From assembly GCA_964580315.1 (NCBI GenBank), contig CAZOKH010000061.1:1-21603 (forward strand): a DNA stretch of 21,603 bases. Reading direction: 5' to 3'. Of this stretch, positions 7,735-14,320 are shown piece by piece. The DNA is from CAZOKH01 sp964580315. Lineage in GTDB: Bacteria; Chloroflexota; Anaerolineae; Anaerolineales; Anaerolineaceae. Both the position numbers and the translations under genes were made by a program. The stretch's first letter is position 1. The number at the start of each line of letters is the position of its first letter. The notes beneath the pieces are model-generated. The model was not told the origin of the DNA and did not search any database. It was given only the letters and a program-made list of their open reading frames with translations.

Positions 7735-8757
7735 TTATAAATACTGCTCGGCGAAATGACAGGCCACAAAATGCCCCGGGCGCAATTCGCGCAAAACAGG
7801 TTCAACCTGCGAGCATTGTTCTTTGGCAATGGGGCAGCGCGGGTGAAAACGGCAGCCGGAAGGCGGGTTGATGGGGTTGGGAATTTCGCCTTCGGGCATG
7901 GGCTGCGTGCGGCGCAGGTGCGGGTCGGGCACTGGCACGGCCGCCAGCAGCGCCTGGGTATAGGGATGCAGTGGGTGGCCGTACACCTCACGCAGATCGG
8001 ACATTTCCATCATTTTTCCCAGGTAGAGAATGCCGATGCGCTCGCAAATGTATTTTGCCGTCGCCAGGTCGTGCGTGATGAACAAATACGTGAGATTGAA
8101 CTCATTTTTGAGCTGCACCATCAAATCCAACAGCAGGGCGCGCACGCTCACATCAGCCATGGCAATGGGTTCATCAGCCAGAATCAGGTCGGGCTGCGTA
8201 ATCAGGGCGCGGGCAATCACCACGCGCTGGCGCTGACCGCCCGAAATCTGGTGCGGATACTTGTTGAAAAAGAACAGCGGCGGGGTCATGCCCACTTTTT
8301 CCATCATGGTCAGCACCATGTCGCGGTGCTGATTCTTCAATTCGGGCTTATGAATCCGCAGACCTTCCATGATGGCATCTCCCAGGGTCATACGCGGATT
8401 AAGCGACGCCATGGGGTCCTGGAAGATCACCTGCATCCTGCGGCGCATTTTGCGCAGTTCTTCGGGATGTTGTTTAGCCAGGTTAATACCGTCAAAAATC
8501 ACTTCGCCTTTTGTGGGTTTATCCAGCCCAATGGTCAGGCGGCCGATGGTCGATTTTCCGCTGCCGCTTTCGCCTGCCAGGCCAAAAGCCTCACCTTTGC
8601 GAATGTTGAAGGTAACATCATCCACTGCGCGCACATAATCAATTTTTTGCGCCAGCATCTGATCCAGAAAGTTCTTTTGAACCGGGAACCACCTTCGCAA
8701 ATTATTAATTTCAACCAGGGATTTTCCCTGTTCGGGATGGGTAGATAGTTCGGTCAT
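7735..8757 (-). CDS. Opp/Dpp-type ABC importer ATPase (DppF/OppF-like)
   Basis: 340 aa, usual length. Cytoplasmic ATPase that powers the importer as a heterodimer with the product of the preceding gene. Walker A is GESGSGKST (62-70); the Q-loop reads FQDPMASLNP; the signature is ISGGQRQRV; Walker B is LILADEP; the H-loop is FITHD. The D-loop reads AMAD rather than the common SALD. The C-terminal oligo-HPY region keeps the cysteine pattern GCRFHPRCP, QC and AC, which in some Dpp ATPases holds an iron-sulfur cluster. The start codon overlaps the stop of the upstream ATPase gene by 4 nt (8754-8757). It is the last gene of the operon, before a strong terminator. Confidence 0.93.
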   Translation of the reverse strand: MTELSTHPEQGKSLVEINNLRRWFPVQKNFLDQMLAQKIDYVRAVDDVTFNIRKGEAFGLAGESGSGKSTIGRLTIGLDKPTKGEVIFDGINLAKQHPEELRKMRRRMQVIFQDPMASLNPRMTLGDAIMEGLRIHKPELKNQHRDMVLTMMEKVGMTPPLFFFNKYPHQISGGQRQRVVIARALITQPDLILADEPIAMADVSVRALLLDLMVQLKNEFNLTYLFITHDLATAKYICERIGILYLGKMMEMSDLREVYGHPLHPYTQALLAAVPVPDPHLRRTQPMPEGEIPNPINPPSGCRFHPRCPIAKEQCSQVEPVLRELRPGHFVACHFAEQYL

Positions 8758-9770
8758 GCTGTCTCCTTAATTGCCGGAGTCTCTTTTTCGGGGTGATCCT
8801 GGTACAACCAGCACTGCACCTGCCTGCCCGGGGTCACTTCTTTAAACCCCGGCGCCAATTTTGAACAAATGGGCATGGCCTTGGGACAACGCGGATGGAA
8901 ACGGCATCCTTTGGGCGGATGGGTCAGGTTTGGCGGTTCACCGGCCATCTTATACAATTCCTCGGTGTCATCCAATTTGATGTTGGGCACCGAACTGAGC
9001 AAGCCCTGGGTGTAAGGATGCAGCGGGTTATCAAAAACCTGGTCAACCGGTCCAATTTCGGCCATGTGCCCGGCATACATCACCGCAATGCGGTCAGCCA
9101 ACTCGGCCACCAGGGCAATATTATGCGTGATCGCCAGCAAGGCAACGCCGTATTCATCGCGAATTTCGCGCAGTTGGTCAGCCAGTTTGGCTTCAACAAT
9201 CACGTCCAGCGAAGTGGTGGCTTCATCGGCAATGATCAAATTGGCATTCAGCACCAATCCCAGGGCAATCATCACACGCTGACGCATGCCGCCCGAAAGC
9301 TGGTGCGGATAACTGTTCAATCGTCTTTTCTGAATTCCCAGGCGTTCAATCAAGGTGGTGGCGCGTCCCAGCCCGTTTTCCTTGGTGGTTTCCGGTTCAT
9401 GCACCTGGATGGCTTCAATGATGTGTTCATCAACGCGCTGGGTGGGGTTGAGCGAGGTCATGGGGTCCTGGAAAATCATGCTGATTTTTCTGCCGCGCAC
9501 ATCGCGCATCTGGTCGGGTGTGTAATTCATAATATCTTCGCCGTCCAGGATAATCTTTCCACCGCTGATTTCACCGGGAGGATCAATCATACGCATCAGG
9601 GCTTTGCCCATGGTGCTTTTGCCGCAACCGCTTTCACCAACCAGCCCCAAAATTTCGCCTTTATAAATGTCAAAAGACACATGATCTACTGCGCTCACCG
9701 AACCCAGGCGGGTTTTGTAAGTGACACACAGATCACGAATTTCCATAAGTTTTTCGTTCTCATTTGCCAT
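8754..9770 (-). CDS. Opp/Dpp-type ABC importer ATPase (DppD/OppD-like)
   Basis: 338 aa. Walker A GESGCGKST (45-53), Q-loop FQDPMTSLNP, signature LSGGMRQRV, Walker B LIIADEA, D-loop SLD, H-loop AITHN. The residue after the catalytic Glu is Ala in place of the usual Pro (DEATTSLDV versus DEPTTALDV), a mild deviation. The C-terminal oligo-HPY region has GCRFHPRCP, IC and QC. It lies 3 nt after the DppC-type permease gene and overlaps the next ATPase gene by 4 nt, so the two ATPases are translationally coupled. Confidence 0.93.
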   Translation of the reverse strand: MANENEKLMEIRDLCVTYKTRLGSVSAVDHVSFDIYKGEILGLVGESGCGKSTMGKALMRMIDPPGEISGGKIILDGEDIMNYTPDQMRDVRGRKISMIFQDPMTSLNPTQRVDEHIIEAIQVHEPETTKENGLGRATTLIERLGIQKRRLNSYPHQLSGGMRQRVMIALGLVLNANLIIADEATTSLDVIVEAKLADQLREIRDEYGVALLAITHNIALVAELADRIAVMYAGHMAEIGPVDQVFDNPLHPYTQGLLSSVPNIKLDDTEELYKMAGEPPNLTHPPKGCRFHPRCPKAMPICSKLAPGFKEVTPGRQVQCWLYQDHPEKETPAIKETA

Positions 9771-9773
9771 GGT

Positions 9774-11039
9774 TTACAACTCCGCCAGACGAGGATTAAG
9801 AATTTCTGACAGGCTCTCGCCCAGCATACTAAACGCCAGCGTGACCGTCGTCACCATGAGACCCGGATAGGTGATCAGCCACCAGGCGCGGCGCAAATAA
9901 TCTTGTCCGCGCGCCAGGTCAATACCCCAGTCGGGGGTATCTGGCGGCAGGCCAAAACCCAGGAAGCTGAGACCGGCTTCGGTGAGAATGGCATCGCCCA
10001 CATTGACCGAAAAAATGATCACCACCGAGGGAATGACGTTGGGGAAAATGTATTTCACCAAAATTTTCAGCGGGGTGGCGCCCAGGCTGCGCGCCGCTTC
10101 AACATACAGCTCTTCTTTCACCTGAAGCGTTTGACCGCGCACAATGCGGAAATAAGTAGGGATATATAACGCTGCAATGGCTACAATGATGTTGCCAATT
10201 CCGGCGCCCAGCACCGCGGCAATGGAAATCGCCAGGATCAGGCCGGGGAAGGAATACAGGCTGTCCATCAAAAGCGTCAGCACGCGGTCAAATGGACCGC
10301 CAACGAAACCACTGATCAAACCCAGCGGGACGCCGATCAAGAAGGATACAATGGCCGAGCTCAAGCCTACGATCAGGGCAATGCGTGTTCCCCAGATGAT
10401 GCGGCTGAACACATCCTGACCGATCTGGTTGGTGCCCATCACAAAACCTTTGGCGGCTTCGCCGCGCAAATCAATGGCAATCGCCAATTCAGGAAACTGT
10501 TCGAGCTTATCGCCCAGTTCTTCGGGTGATGCGATGAACCCCTTGGTCTTGCCGCTGCGCACTTCTTCGAGGCCCTCTTCAACCGTTTCATAACGGGAAA
10601 GGCGCGGCTGGTAACGGATTTTTAATCCCTGCTCTTGCGCTTCATCGTTCATCTGTGTGGTAATTTCGCGCAGCGCCTGGCTGGCCGGGCTGCCGTAGAC
10701 AAAACCCAGGGTTGAACCTTTGGCAACTGCATCTTCCAACTTCAACTCACCGGCGTCTTTTAAAGCAATCAGGCTGTAGCCCGGGGGCAGTTCATTGGGC
10801 GCCAGCAGCGATGGCCCAACCTCTGCCTTGGGATCGTATGGCGCAAACCACTGCGGGAAAACACCCACAATAATGACAAACAGCAGCAAAACCGCACTGA
10901 TGGCAACAAACCACCAGTCACCGCCGTACCATTTGCGTGAAATGAATAGTTTTCTGACAAAGCCCACCCGGTCCAGGTCCAGCATCCAATCGGGTACCGA
11001 GTTGGCGGTTGAATTGTTGTTAGGATTTTCTTGTTCCAT
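9774..11039 (-). CDS. DppC/OppC-type permease with an inserted binding-protein-like domain in the first external loop
   Basis: 421 aa against about 280-310 for normal DppC. A cytoplasmic N-tail and first helix (about 42-63) lead to FAPYDP (65-70), as in normal members. Normally the motif GTDxxGRDVxSR follows within 20-40 residues; here it appears as MGTNQIGQDVFSR only at 201-213. About 110 extra residues (86-198; DNA 10446-10784) lie between. They show alternating strands and helices resembling one lobe of a type-2 periplasmic binding protein (LGFVYGSPASQALREI, ETVEEGLEEVRSGKTKGFIA, FPELAIAID). The remaining five helices and the EAA loop (EAARSLGATPLKILVKYIFPN region) are intact. It probably pairs with the DppB-type product of the gene before it, 41 nt upstream. 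Confidence 0.92.
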   Translation of the reverse strand: MEQENPNNNSTANSVPDWMLDLDRVGFVRKLFISRKWYGGDWWFVAISAVLLLFVIIVGVFPQWFAPYDPKAEVGPSLLAPNELPPGYSLIALKDAGELKLEDAVAKGSTLGFVYGSPASQALREITTQMNDEAQEQGLKIRYQPRLSRYETVEEGLEEVRSGKTKGFIASPEELGDKLEQFPELAIAIDLRGEAAKGFVMGTNQIGQDVFSRIIWGTRIALIVGLSSAIVSFLIGVPLGLISGFVGGPFDRVLTLLMDSLYSFPGLILAISIAAVLGAGIGNIIVAIAALYIPTYFRIVRGQTLQVKEELYVEAARSLGATPLKILVKYIFPNVIPSVVIIFSVNVGDAILTEAGLSFLGFGLPPDTPDWGIDLARGQDYLRRAWWLITYPGLMVTTVTLAFSMLGESLSEILNPRLAEL

Positions 11040-11080
11040 GGATTTCTCTCATCGTAAAGGATGATTGACCGCCCATCCGG

Positions 11081-12103
11081 CTAATACCGGATACGCGGAT
11101 CAATGAAGGCGTACAGCACGTCCATGATCAATGTGATAATGGCTACAAAAAATGCGAAAACGCCAATGGAAGCCTGCACGGCTGTGTAGTCGCGCAATTG
11201 AATACGCTCCACCAGGTAGCGCCCCATTCCGGGCCAGGAGAAGGTGGTTTCGGTCAACACTGCCCCTGCCAGCAAACTGGCAAATTGCAAGCCAATCAGG
11301 GTCATAATGGGAATAAACGTGTTGCGCAGGGCATGTTTGTAAACCAGGCGGTCTTCGGGCAAACCGCGCGCCCGACCGGCAGTGATGAAATCTGATTTCA
11401 GCATTTCAATCATATTGACGCGCGTCAGGCGCACAAACACGCCGGATAACACCAACCCCAGCGTAACAGACGGCATGACCAGGTGCAGCAGCACCGAACC
11501 CAGGGCAGGCCAATTTTGCGTCAGGATGGCATCGATGGTATAAAAATTGGTGATGGATTTGAACGTGGTCATCATCAATGTATCCATGCGCCCGGCAAGT
11601 GGAAAGATGGGAATGCGAACGGAAAATAAAATCTGGAACAACAATCCCAGGAAAAATACCGGTATGGAATAGAAAATAATACTGATCAACCGGATACCAT
11701 AATCCACGGTTTTTTTGCGATTCTTGGCAGCATACGATCCTGATAGAACACCAAGCGCGGCAGTGATGGTGATTGCCGGGAGGGTTAACTCAATGGTGGC
11801 AGGCAGTCTTTCAGCCAGCTCGTCCTTAATCGGCCGCTCCCCTTGGGTGAGGGCTGTTCCAAAGTTCAGGGTGAACATATCCTTCACAAAAGCGAAATAT
11901 TGAACATGAAGCGGGCGGTTAAGGCCGAGGCGCTCGCGCAGCCGGTCAGCCTGCTCTTCACTGACGCGCGGGCCAAGCTGCGATCGAATGGGATCCCCGG
12001 GCAGCACGCGCATCACGAAGAAGATGACCGTGATGAGGATGAGCACCATGGGAATGGTTAATAACAAGCGGGTAATTAGAAATCGTCTTAATGATGAAGA
12101 CAT
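11081..12103 (-). CDS. DppB/OppB-type permease
   Basis: 340 aa, normal length. Inner-membrane subunit that forms the channel together with the DppC-type subunit. It begins with the family start (RRFLITRLLLTIPMVLILIT, first helix about 9-31), followed by LPGDP in the first loop and RLGLNRPLHVQY (58-69). Further helices and an EAA-like loop (TAGRARGLPEDRLVYKHALR) contact the ATPase. It ends YAFIDPRIRY, typical of DppB. AGGAG eight nt before the ATG at 12103 supports the start. A 156-nt gap with a stable hairpin separates it from the binding-protein gene. Confidence 0.93.
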   Translation of the reverse strand: MSSSLRRFLITRLLLTIPMVLILITVIFFVMRVLPGDPIRSQLGPRVSEEQADRLRERLGLNRPLHVQYFAFVKDMFTLNFGTALTQGERPIKDELAERLPATIELTLPAITITAALGVLSGSYAAKNRKKTVDYGIRLISIIFYSIPVFFLGLLFQILFSVRIPIFPLAGRMDTLMMTTFKSITNFYTIDAILTQNWPALGSVLLHLVMPSVTLGLVLSGVFVRLTRVNMIEMLKSDFITAGRARGLPEDRLVYKHALRNTFIPIMTLIGLQFASLLAGAVLTETTFSWPGMGRYLVERIQLRDYTAVQASIGVFAFFVAIITLIMDVLYAFIDPRIRY

Positions 12104-12133
12104 GCATCAGTCTCCTGGGGTGATTTTGAAACA

Positions 12134-12163
12134 TTTGGAGGCAAGGCGAACCTTGCCTCCAAA
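12134..12163 (-). other. Stable intercistronic hairpin between binding-protein and permease genes
   Basis: A 13-bp perfect stem (TTTGGAGGCAAGG with CCTTGCCTCCAAA) has a 4-nt loop that reads UUCG in the minus-strand RNA. No T tract follows, so it is more likely an mRNA stabilising or processing element (or partial attenuator) than a full terminator. Such hairpins commonly allow the binding protein to be made in excess over the permease. Confidence 0.8.
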
Positions 12164-12259
12164 CTTTAAAGCAATATCATGCATGGGAAGCGATTTTTCC
12201 ATGTCGAAGCAGATTTTTCCCGTTCGAATTTCCTTTACCGTTTCCCATCGGCTTACAGA

Positions 12260-13987
12260 TTACTCGTCGGCTTTCATGGTGCCGTCGGGCATAATCTTGT
12301 GATTGAAGCACAGATAGCGCAGCGACGGGGCATTGACGGTTTCAACAGTCAAACCTTCGATGGCTTGCAAGCGGGTTGCCTCGACCGGGCCCAGAACACG
12401 CCAGGCAATGTCGATTTCGCCTTTTTCAATAGCCTGCGACATGGTGGTCGGGTCGGCAAAGTACTTGACGATGACGTTCTTGATGAAGGGTTTATCTTCG
12501 CCGAAGTAGTTCGGGTTGGCTTCCAAAACCAATTGCTCGCCGGGTTTATTGGAGACCATGCGGTAAGGACCAACACCGTCCAGTTTTTCGGGGAATGCAA
12601 CCAGTTTGTCATCCGGGAATTGGGCAGGATTGACGGGAACCATCGGGGCAGTTGCAGCCAGGGCGTCAAAGAAGCCAAACGGAGCGCTCAGGGTGAAGAC
12701 CACAGTCTTGTCGTCGGTAGCTTGAACGTCGGCAACATAAACCTGGATGAGGCCGGAAACCTGACCTTGCAAGGTCTCAAAACGATTCCAGGCGCGCACA
12801 TAGTCATTGGCGGTCAACGGGGTGCCGTCAGCAAAGGTGACGCCGTCTTTGAGGGTGAATGTCCAGGTGAGACCATCTTCGCTCACAGTAGGCATTTCAG
12901 CCACACCGGTTTGCAGTTCAGCGGTGCCGGGTTTGTACTTCAAGAGCGGAGCGCCGGTGTTTTTGATGATTTCCCAGTCGTGGGTGGCATAGGCATCGTT
13001 GGCATCCAGGCTGTTCACCTCATCGGTGGTACCGATGATGATGGTGTTGGGGTCGCCGGAAACAGGCTGGGCATCGGCGCCGAATTTCAGCACGTTGTAG
13101 TTGAACTCGAACGGAGCGCCAATGGCGATACCTTCGATACCGTTGCGGTAGGTGATGAACTCAGGCTCCCAGAACAGCGGGATGGTCGGGATCTGGTCAA
13201 CATAGTACTCGCCAACTTCCTGGTACAGGGCTTCGCGTCCAGCCGGATCGGCAGTGGAAGCAGCGCTCAGCAGCAGTTCGTCCATTTTTTCGTCGCAATA
13301 GAAGATACCGTTGTCGGGCGACTGGGTGCAGGAAGCAAACGGGGTCAACCAGTTCTCGGGGTCAACAAAATCGGGGAACCAGCCCAGCATGAAGAAGGGC
13401 AGTTTGCCAGCCACAAAGCTGTCAACATATTCCGCCCAGTTCTGGCTCTGCAGTTCAACCGAAATCATGCCGGTCTCTTCCAATTGCTCTTTGAGGACCT
13501 GCATCACATCGGCGGTGGTGGTGCCGTAGTGCTCGGGCGGGTACCACAGGACGAATTCAAACTTGTTATCCTCAGAATAGCCGGCCTGGGTCAGCAGGTC
13601 TTTGGCCATATCCAGGTCGCGCGTGCCGTATTTATCCAGGAACGGCTCGGTGGCGAAAGGATAACCCTGGGGAACCATGTGGTAGGCAGGAATGTTGCGG
13701 CCTTCGAACACGCGGTCAACCATTGCTTCGCGGTCGATGGCGGCGGCAACAGCCTGGCGCACCAGGGGATTGCCCCAGATGGGTTCAGCAGGCGCTGCAG
13801 GAGCTTCTTCAGCCGGGGCTTCCTCGGCGGGGGCTTCGGCAACCGGTGCTTCTTCAGCCGGAGCTTCTTCAGCGGGTGCTTCTGCTGCGGGGGCTTCGGC
13901 AGCCGGTGCAGCAGGGGCGCAGGCGCCAAGGACCATGGCGCTCAACACCAATACAGCAATGAGTAAATACATGGGTTTAAACTTCAT
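12260..13987 (-). CDS. Family-5 (SBP_bac_5) substrate-binding lipoprotein, circularly permuted
   Basis: 575 aa. A lipoprotein signal ends at C23 (VLGAC), then a Pro/Ala/Glu linker (24-68). Residues 69-305 match the part that is normally C-terminal: NPLVRQAVAAAID (73-85), the LGWFPDFVDPENWL motif (201-214) and the usual C-terminal ending IPLFWEPEFITYRNG to KFG. After a short junction (304-314, ADAQPVSGDPN), residues 315-575 match the part that is normally N-terminal: TIIIGTTDEVNSLD, DGLTWTFTLKDGVTFADGTP (371-390), GVGPYRMVSNKPGEQLVLE (471-489), NPNYFG and SLRYLCFN (555-562). The protein ends 13 residues later, just where NPLVRQA would normally continue. Both halves are complete and without frameshift. 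It presumably delivers peptides or oligosaccharides to the permeases downstream. AAGGAG precedes the ATG; a consensus promoter lies about 100 nt upstream. Confidence 0.93.
   Translation of the reverse strand: MKFKPMYLLIAVLVLSAMVLGACAPAAPAAEAPAAEAPAEEAPAEEAPVAEAPAEEAPAEEAPAAPAEPIWGNPLVRQAVAAAIDREAMVDRVFEGRNIPAYHMVPQGYPFATEPFLDKYGTRDLDMAKDLLTQAGYSEDNKFEFVLWYPPEHYGTTTADVMQVLKEQLEETGMISVELQSQNWAEYVDSFVAGKLPFFMLGWFPDFVDPENWLTPFASCTQSPDNGIFYCDEKMDELLLSAASTADPAGREALYQEVGEYYVDQIPTIPLFWEPEFITYRNGIEGIAIGAPFEFNYNVLKFGADAQPVSGDPNTIIIGTTDEVNSLDANDAYATHDWEIIKNTGAPLLKYKPGTAELQTGVAEMPTVSEDGLTWTFTLKDGVTFADGTPLTANDYVRAWNRFETLQGQVSGLIQVYVADVQATDDKTVVFTLSAPFGFFDALAATAPMVPVNPAQFPDDKLVAFPEKLDGVGPYRMVSNKPGEQLVLEANPNYFGEDKPFIKNVIVKYFADPTTMSQAIEKGEIDIAWRVLGPVEATRLQAIEGLTVETVNAPSLRYLCFNHKIMPDGTMKADE
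13784..13918 (-). repeat. Pro/Ala/Glu linker repeat in the binding lipoprotein
   Basis: Tandem imperfect 15-nt units, on the minus strand of the type GAAGCACCGGCTGAA, encode repeats of AEEAP and AEAPA (residues 24-68). The linker separates the lipid-anchored Cys from the folded domain. Such linkers are common in Chloroflexota lipoproteins. Here it may matter more, because the mature N-terminus starts at an unusual point of the fold. Confidence 0.85.
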
Positions 13988-14054
13988 ACTTCTCTCCTTT
14001 TTTGAATAGGTTGAATCGATAGGGTTATTTGAACAAGAAAGATAGTGAAGCCAT

Positions 14055-14091
14055 TTGGTTAACTTTTTTGGTCCAGAAAAAAGTTAACCAA
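14055..14091. promoter_or_regulatory. 15-bp perfect inverted repeat, probable operator of the importer operon
   Basis: TTGGTTAACTTTTTT (14055-14069) and AAAAAAGTTAACCAA (14077-14091) are exact reverse complements with a 7-nt centre. Each arm holds a self-palindromic GTTAAC, the two centres being 25 bp apart. It begins at the last base of the -10 box and covers the predicted transcription start and early transcribed region. This position fits a repressor site. A 5' RNA hairpin is less likely, because transcription would start inside one arm. Confidence 0.7.
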
Positions 14092-14118
14092 TTATACGAC
14101 AGGTAAAATAAATGTCAA
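14091..14118 (-). promoter_or_regulatory. Consensus promoter of the family-5 importer operon
   Basis: On the minus strand TTGACA (14113-14118) and TATAAT (14091-14096) are both exact, with a 16-nt spacer, the same geometry as rRNA promoter P1. The predicted start is near 14084, about 97 nt before the binding-protein ATG at 13987. Confidence 0.88.
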
Positions 14119-14320
14119 CATTTAAAAGAATTGGGGGCACCCTCACCACCCTGTATAACTATAAAATATTATACATACTTTCGCTATAATATTAATACAA
14201 TTTCATACTTTAATTTTCCGGCGCATTATTGAACCAATGCCGCCCAGGGGGAAAACCTCCGCTCATTTCAATTCATGACCCCGGTCCGGATTAACAATGA
14301 ACGGAATGGAGGGCAAAGAA
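14119..14320 (+). other. A/T-rich divergent spacer with possible promoter for the LVIVD gene
   Basis: The spacer between the divergent genes has no credible reading frame. A TATAAT at 14185-14190 faces the plus-strand gene but lacks a clear -35, so the promoter call is weak. A ribosome site GGAGG (14308-14312) lies 8 nt before the ATG at 14321. Confidence 0.4.

Noticed and set aside
7756..8748. 330-codon plus-strand frame opposite the DppF-like ATPase gene (and a similar one at 8895-9809 opposite DppD)
   Set aside because: Both lie antisense to ATPases with all catalytic motifs. The translations are His/Gln/Asn-rich without any domain.
13784..13918. CRISPR-like or mobile repeat array
   Set aside because: The repeats are short in-frame coding units of a Pro/Ala/Glu linker, without spacers. 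No CRISPR array, insertion sequence or tRNA was seen anywhere in the window.
12179..13966. 595-codon open frame on the plus strand, opposite the binding-protein gene
   Set aside because: It is antisense to a gene with clear family motifs, signal peptide, promoter and ribosome site. Its translation shows no known domain and only mirrors the codon bias of the other strand.
12260..13987. Misassembly or gene fusion as explanation of the swapped halves of the binding protein
   Set aside because: A collapsed tandem pair would leave a stop, spacer and signal peptide between the halves. Instead a short in-frame junction is present, and the lipoprotein signal is joined to the C-half. The halves complement each other exactly, without overlap. 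Misassembly cannot be fully excluded without reads.
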